A DNA stretch of 20,310 nucleotides from JBCCCJ01 sp039029315 (GTDB lineage: Bacteria > Bacteroidota > Bacteroidia > J057), in contig JBCCGK010000161.1 of the NCBI GenBank assembly GCA_039029315.1, forward strand, positions 1 through 20,310. The letters run 5' to 3'. A program made the position numbers and the translations under genes. Below the pieces are notes generated by a model. The model saw only the letters and a program-made list of their open reading frames with translations, was not told the DNA's origin and did not search any database. Positions 15,706-20,310 of the stretch are shown piece by piece (position 1 is the stretch's first letter; every line of letters begins with the position of its first letter).

Positions 15706-18700
15706 TCAATTCTTGTAATAGGCTTCAGTAGAATTCAAAATCGTATTGGTCACACGTGCAAGTGCAGCCAGCTCAGGAACAGGAAGTCCTTCCTTGGGCG
15801 CTCTATGTCCTGTGGCAAGGAACTCATATCCTTTTTCTTTGTTTTCCTGAAAGTAGGCCAGTTCATCTTCATATTGCTGTATCAGAATATCTTGTTCTCT
15901 TTGTGTAGGTTCCCGGCTGGTCAACAAGCGAAACGCCTGAGAGGTGGCAATGGCGATATTGCCGTTGGTGGCCCCCCACATATTTTCGGCCAGCACACGA
16001 CATCCTTCTATCATTTGGGGATCATTGAGCAAGACCAATGCCTGCAAAGGTGTACTACTTCGCTGTCTTCGCATCTGACATTCTGCCCTGATCGCCGCAT
16101 CAAAAATCAACATGCTGGGTGGGGGCATATTTCGCTTCCAGAAGGTGTACATGCTTCTCCTGTACAAACCATCCCTATAATCGATGGCATATTCCGGGAA
16201 AAACCCATGTGTCATGACTTCTTTCCACAAGCCATCTGGCTGATAAGGGAAGGCCGATGGTCCCCCGATGCTTCGATTCAACAAGCCACTAGCCGCCAGC
16301 ACATTGTCCCGCACCATCTCGGCAGACCGTCGATAGCGTGGTCCTCTTGCAAGAAGATAATTGCCCGGGTCCAGTTCTTGAATATCAGGTCTGATTCTGG
16401 AGGATTGCCGATAGGTGGCAGAAAGAACCATTTGTCGAATCAGGCGCTTGACATCCCAGTTGTTTTCCTGAAAATCTACTGCAAGCCAATCCAATAATTC
16501 AGGATGGGTGGGCAAGGCTCCCTGATTGCCAAAATCTTCTACCGTTTCGACGATTCCTCGTCCAAACATCAGATACCAAAACTGATTGACAGCGACCCTG
16601 GCCGTCAAGGGATGCTCTGGATGGATCAACCACTGGCCAAGACCATATCGATTTTTTGGCAGTTCTTCTGGCCAAGGCAAAATAGAGGAGGGCACATCTT
16701 TTTGAACCTGTTTTCCATAAGCATCATAAACGCCTCTATCCAGAATATAGGTGGGTCGCTCTTCTTCCCAATCCCCCATCACCATGATCTCCTGAACGGT
16801 ATCAATGGCACGTATTTCCTGTGCCTGTATCGCTCGCAAGGCCATTCGTTCTGATTCCAACTCCTGATCGATGAACAAATCATAGAAGCGGTCGAGTTGT
16901 GGGGATTGAGCCGCGAGTGCTTGCTGAAAAGCTATTTTCCCCTGTTCTTCATCATACAGATAAGCTGCTACCAATTCATCTGCTTCCCGATTCAGAATTC
17001 GCACTTCATCCAGCAAGCCCCCAGTGAAATCCTGATCATAATGGCGATTCCCAATGATGAGTCCTTTATAGGGTTTGTAGACAGTCGCTATCGGATCAAA
17101 ATAAGGCATTGAGGACCGATAGAGTAGATTTCGTTCGATTTCGACCTCAATCAGGGAACCATTTCTGTACACCTTCATGCCTTCCGCCCGACTTGATCCA
17201 TCATAAGTCCAAACGAAATGAACCCACTCGTCAACAGGAAGTGGATCAGGTGTCCTTACATCCAAAGATTGGTATGGATGAGCATGATTTAGGCGAAAAT
17301 GAACCCGATTGGTATCCAAAACAATGTCCCATCCACGATAGCCTTGAATCCGGTCATTGCCATTGTAGAGCACATGCGCATCATCAAAGACTTTCGGACT
17401 GTTGATCCAAAAACTAATTGTAAATGGCTGCATTCGCTCAAAGGCTGAGGATTCTCCCTTTGCTACTAATTGTCCATGTGCATCACTTCTGATGGCTTTG
17501 CCTTTGATGCCATCAACTGCTTCTATGCTTCCCCAATAGGTTGCCTTGGGCGCGCCAGGGGTGTGATCTGTTGTCTTCCCATTGCGCATGTCATCGAATC
17601 TCAGGTGGCTGACTGTTGCTTGATCCACAGAAATTCGAAGGGCCGAGGCATCCGTCTGCCTCTGTTTCCAGTCTGTAACTTCCTCAGCATTGGCAGATGC
17701 CAACTGTTGGATGTTGTTCTGTTTTTGGGTGATTTGTGCCTTCAAATAGGTACGCACCTTCTGGACTTCATCATCCGGCAAGGCCAGGACAGGACCCGCA
17801 TTCATCGATTGCTCATTGGATACCTTCTGTCCAAATTCGATGGCATTGTTACTAAAAATGCCGTCCCCTCGCTCAATGGTGGAGTTAAAAAAGCCAAAGA
17901 GTTGATAGTAATTCTCCTGGCTAAAGGGATCGTATTTGTGGTCATGACATCTAGCACACCCTACGGTCAATCCCATAAAGGCGGCTCCCACTGTATTCGT
18001 TCGATCCGCCACATAATCCACCCTAAATTCCTCTGAGATCACTCCTCCTTCAGAGTTCTGTTTGTGATTTCGGTTGAAAGCCGTTGCGAGGATTTGCTCC
18101 CTGTTTGCTTCTGGAATCTGATCTCCCCCCACCTGCCACAAGACAAATTCATCATAGGGGAGATTTTTGTTAAACGCTTGAATCACCCAATCCCGATATG
18201 GCCAAAATTCATGGTGAAAATCATCCAGATATCCCTCAGAATCTGCAAACCGTGCAACATCCAACCAATGAACAGCCATACGTTCTCCATAAGCAGGGAG
18301 ATTCATGAGGCTGTCTACCAAACGCTCATAGTAATCATCACGTGTATCTGTCATCCACTGATCCAGTTCATTCAGGGATGGCGGCAATCCCGTCAGGTCA
18401 AAGTAAAGTCTTCGGATCAATTGTTCCCGTTTGGCCTCAGGAGCAGATTTGAGATTTTGGGAAGCCAGTTTTTCAGCCACAAAATGATCAATCTCATTTT
18501 TAGCCCAGCGCTTATCTGTTTTTGGCACCCGAGCTTTCTCAGGTTTGGAGAAGGCCCAATGTGGTTTGTATTCAGCTCCCTGATCAATCCATTTGATCAG
18601 CAAGGCACGCTCATGATCGGTCAGTGTCAGTTTGGAATCTGGCGGCGGCATGCTCTCTTCGGGGTCGTCGGAAAGAATTCGGTGCACCAATAGGCTCTTT

Positions 18701-18978
18701 CGAATACTTCCAGGACTGATCGCCCGTCCTCCGCTCTCAAGGGATGCGTAGGCACTTGCTTCTTCATCGAATCGAAGATTGGCTTCGCGCTTTTGGGCAT
18801 CAGGCCCATGACACGCATAGCAGCGATCTGATAATATTGGCTTTACATGAAAATTATAGTCAACACGATCTGGCAGGCTTGCCATTTCTTGTTCGATCTG
18901 TTCTGGCAACTCGCTTCCGCATGCAGCCAGCAAGATCAGAGATATCAGTAGGACAAAGGTAGTGGTAGTTTTCCGCAT
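15706..18978 (-). CDS. Planctomycete-type cytochrome lipoprotein: PSCyt1, DUF1549, LamG, DUF1553
   Basis: This 1090-residue protein has a lipoprotein signal with lipobox LLAAC (Cys20). Domains in order: a PSCyt1 cytochrome c region with heme motif CYACH (53-57) and the distal MPPPDSKLTLTDHERALLIKWIDQGAEY; DUF1549/PSCyt2 (about 160-370), with YFDLTGLPP, AVHWLDVARFADSEGY and a second CxxCH (CARCHDHKYDPF, 341-345); a coiled linker; a LamG/concanavalin-like domain (about 450-680) suited to carbohydrate binding; and DUF1553/PSD1 (about 780-1080), with NRYGLGQWLIHPEHPLTARVAVNQFWYLMFGRGIV and RRQRSSTPLQALVLLND. It is an envelope protein likely to carry one or two hemes and to work with the downstream DUF1501 protein. 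The reaction is unknown. Length and domain order match the family, and no defect is visible. Confidence 0.93.
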   Translation of the reverse strand: MRKTTTTFVLLISLILLAACGSELPEQIEQEMASLPDRVDYNFHVKPILSDRCYACHGPDAQKREANLRFDEEASAYASLESGGRAISPGSIRKSLLVHRILSDDPEESMPPPDSKLTLTDHERALLIKWIDQGAEYKPHWAFSKPEKARVPKTDKRWAKNEIDHFVAEKLASQNLKSAPEAKREQLIRRLYFDLTGLPPSLNELDQWMTDTRDDYYERLVDSLMNLPAYGERMAVHWLDVARFADSEGYLDDFHHEFWPYRDWVIQAFNKNLPYDEFVLWQVGGDQIPEANREQILATAFNRNHKQNSEGGVISEEFRVDYVADRTNTVGAAFMGLTVGCARCHDHKYDPFSQENYYQLFGFFNSTIERGDGIFSNNAIEFGQKVSNEQSMNAGPVLALPDDEVQKVRTYLKAQITQKQNNIQQLASANAEEVTDWKQRQTDASALRISVDQATVSHLRFDDMRNGKTTDHTPGAPKATYWGSIEAVDGIKGKAIRSDAHGQLVAKGESSAFERMQPFTISFWINSPKVFDDAHVLYNGNDRIQGYRGWDIVLDTNRVHFRLNHAHPYQSLDVRTPDPLPVDEWVHFVWTYDGSSRAEGMKVYRNGSLIEVEIERNLLYRSSMPYFDPIATVYKPYKGLIIGNRHYDQDFTGGLLDEVRILNREADELVAAYLYDEEQGKIAFQQALAAQSPQLDRFYDLFIDQELESERMALRAIQAQEIRAIDTVQEIMVMGDWEEERPTYILDRGVYDAYGKQVQKDVPSSILPWPEELPKNRYGLGQWLIHPEHPLTARVAVNQFWYLMFGRGIVETVEDFGNQGALPTHPELLDWLAVDFQENNWDVKRLIRQMVLSATYRQSSRIRPDIQELDPGNYLLARGPRYRRSAEMVRDNVLAASGLLNRSIGGPSAFPYQPDGLWKEVMTHGFFPEYAIDYRDGLYRRSMYTFWKRNMPPPSMLIFDAAIRAECQMRRQRSSTPLQALVLLNDPQMIEGCRVLAENMWGATNGNIAIATSQAFRLLTSREPTQREQDILIQQYEDELAYFQENKEKGYEFLATGHRAPKEGLPVPELAALARVTNTILNSTEAYYKN

Positions 18979-19091
18979 AAACGAAGATCTTCAATATCTC
19001 AGAATACACAATTGCAGCCAAAATCTCTAATAAATTTGTTGAGGAATCGGTTGCAACGACTACATGAGAATTCCCAAGATCTTCTGCGAGT

Positions 19092-19373
19092 CTAAACAGG
19101 AGGGAAGAACAACAGACTCAGCAATCCGAAATTCAACAACAAGACCCAAAAGGATGCCGAAGCGATACGCCATTGTTGTGCTCGGAACCAAAGTACTGCC
19201 ACAATGAGGGAGGCTGGCATGGCGAAGAGCAATACGCCACCGAATATGTTAGCAAAAACTCCGTAAAGGGTATGGGTAATTTGGAAGAAATACCCGCCCA
19301 TCAGATACAGTACACAAAAGGCTACAAGACCACTTAGCAGGGTACTGATGATTTTCAGATTGCGATATTTCAT
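19092..19373 (-). CDS. Small integral membrane protein (three helices)
   Basis: This 93-residue protein starts MKYRNLKIIS and has three predicted transmembrane helices (about 8-28, 36-63 and 69-91), with a basic break RAQQWR at 64-69 and the ending FFPPV. The positive N-terminus suggests that end lies in the cytoplasm. I do not recognise the family. It lies upstream of the DUF1553 gene in the same direction, 113 bases away, so co-transcription is possible but not evident. The competing open frame at 19249-19455 has no plausible protein character and overlaps it. Confidence 0.7.
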   Translation of the reverse strand: MKYRNLKIISTLLSGLVAFCVLYLMGGYFFQITHTLYGVFANIFGGVLLFAMPASLIVAVLWFRAQQWRIASASFWVLLLNFGLLSLLFFPPV

Positions 19374-19597
19374 AATAGGGGAGAAATAGTTGATGAAGAT
19401 AAATGTATCCTATTTTTGCCATTAACAATAGCCAAATGTTAGCCAAAAGGGACATTGGCTCAGGGGAGAAAGGAGGATTCAGCTAGCTATATCCAACCAA
19501 ATCTTTCGTATGAACGGACTTTAGGGAGGCGAAATGTCAGGTTCTTCTCAACCAATTGCGAGTTATTGCGTTGACACAAACAAATAAATTCTGACTG

Positions 19598-20149
19598 TTG
19601 AACATCCTCATCTTCGGCGCATCGGGATCTGGTACCACCACGCTTGCTCAGGAACTGGGAAAAAGGCTTCAATGGAAGACTTTGGATACAGATGCTTATT
19701 ATTGGAAAAAGACCCATCCACCATTTCAACAAAAAATCCCCTTGCACATTCGGCAAGAGCAATTAAGGGCTGATGTCGAATCTGCCCAACATGTGATTGT
19801 ATCAGGTTCGCTGGTCAGTTGGGGAAGGTATTGGGAAACAGCCTTTGATCTGGCAGTGTTTCTGAGAATTCCGCACGATATCAGGATGCATCGCCTTCTG
19901 CTACGGGAAAAGAGCAGATATGGAGAACAGCTGGCTTCGGATCTCGATCTTCAAGCCAACTCCATGGCATTTCTCCAATGGGCTTCTCACTATGATGATC
20001 CAGAATTTGAAGGCAGAAGCATCCGCCAACATGAGCAATGGATGAAGGTGCTAAGATGCCCTGTCCTGCGAATTGAAGGAGATACGAGCGTGAAGGAGCG
20101 ACTAGGATTGCTACTGACACAGATTACACCTGGCCTGGGTTCTGAGTAG
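19598..20149 (+). CDS. P-loop nucleoside/nucleotide kinase-like protein with TTG start
   Basis: This 183-residue protein has its P-loop at the very start: NILIFGASGSGTTTLAQELGKRL (Gly7 to Thr15), followed by LDTDAYYW (32-38), the VIVSGSLVSWG strand (68-78), DLAVFLRIP (84-92) and RMHRLLLREKSRYG, a lid-like Arg cluster. This is the adenylate kinase/uridine kinase-like family of small P-loop enzymes whose members often read GASGSGTTT in place of GxxGxGK[ST]; the usual Lys is Thr13 here. The start must be TTG at 19598 (or CTG just before), because an in-frame TGA lies at 19592 and the first internal Met comes far past the P-loop. The substrate is unknown. It is divergent from the small membrane protein, with a 224-base gap. 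Confidence 0.85.
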   Translation: MNILIFGASGSGTTTLAQELGKRLQWKTLDTDAYYWKKTHPPFQQKIPLHIRQEQLRADVESAQHVIVSGSLVSWGRYWETAFDLAVFLRIPHDIRMHRLLLREKSRYGEQLASDLDLQANSMAFLQWASHYDDPEFEGRSIRQHEQWMKVLRCPVLRIEGDTSVKERLGLLLTQITPGLGSE

Positions 20150-20190
20150 GGACAAAAAGGTGTGCTCTTTTCTGACCCAGAATGATCTTA

Positions 20191-20310
20191 GAGACTGTTT
20201 TGAAATTTGTGCTGAGAATTTTTAGGCTGTATTTTTTTCTCAGACAAGGCTCTTTTTTGTTCTCATAGTGGTGCTATGAGGACAAAAAAAGCTGTAGGAT
20301 GAGGAAAAAA
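20191..20310. mobile_element. Palindromic MITE, copy 2 (inverted, cut by window edge)
   Basis: It begins GAGACTGTTTTGAAATTT directly after TTA (20188-20190) and continues through the central hairpin (TTTTTTGTTCTCATAG / CTATGAGGACAAAAAA around 20250-20287) to the window edge. It is the reverse complement of most of the 8937-9097 element, with about ten differences in 120 bases by eye. It lies 41 bases beyond the kinase-like gene stop. Confidence 0.85.

Noticed and set aside
15679..18962. Long plus-strand open frames opposite the cytochrome-type and DUF1501 genes
   Set aside because: They are antisense shadows of well-supported minus-strand genes and have no recognisable protein features.
19249..19455. 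Minus-strand 68-residue open frame overlapping the small membrane protein
   Set aside because: It is out of frame with the more plausible three-helix protein and lacks coherent features.
1..20310. CRISPR arrays, tRNA or rRNA genes
   Set aside because: No regularly spaced direct repeats, cloverleaf-like segments or rRNA-like stretches were seen on reading.

Overview
The window looks like part of the chromosome of a free-living Bacteroidota, most likely a saprospirian or Lewinella-like marine bacterium. Two large secreted proteins end in the type IX secretion (T9SS) type A sorting domain (YPNP/WPNP ... G.YIV/G.YVL ... short basic tail). Start sites lack strong Shine-Dalgarno sequences, and base composition is moderately AT-rich. 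The DUF1501 plus DUF1549/DUF1553 'planctomycete cytochrome' pair, common in Planctomycetes, also occurs in this group. This placement is inference; there is no marker gene in the window.

Layout. (a) 1-230: the 5' part of an IS5-family transposase on the minus strand, with the probable right end of its IS at about 227. (b) 308-6900: two plus-strand genes overlapping by 4 bases. They encode a 1694-residue secreted protein (BNR-type propeller, then beta-helix, then sorting domain) and a 503-residue secreted repeat protein with a sorting domain. (c) 6918-8553: a decayed IS with near-identical inverted ends; its transposase is broken by a frameshift in an A7 run and by an in-frame TGA. (d) 8556-9097: a gene-free stretch with several hairpins and a 161-base palindromic MITE. 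(e) 9099-12998, minus strand: a compact four-gene unit (secreted M48 metallopeptidase, DUF6770-like secreted protein, two tandem paralogous small lipoproteins with a CxCCGGW motif) closed by a perfect-stem terminator. (f) 13191-14123, plus strand: a CHAT (caspase-like) protease that appears truncated, divergent from the operon. (g) 14187-18978, minus strand: a lipoprotein with cytochrome-type CxxCH, DUF1549, LamG and DUF1553 regions, followed by a Tat-exported DUF1501 protein. (h) 19092-20149: a small three-helix membrane protein and a divergent P-loop kinase-like protein with a TTG start. (i) 20191-end: a second copy of the MITE, in inverted orientation and cut by the window edge.

How the parts may work together. 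The T9SS pair probably makes cell-surface or released proteins. The M48/DUF6770/twin-lipoprotein cluster is an envelope module of unknown job, and it is the best candidate here for something undescribed. The CHAT gene beside it keeps its His and Cys dyad but stops just after the start of what resembles an iSTAND-type module, so it may be a relic of a conflict (defence) protein. The IS5 end and the MITEs share terminal sequence and TTA/TAA target duplications, so the MITEs may be mobilised by this IS.
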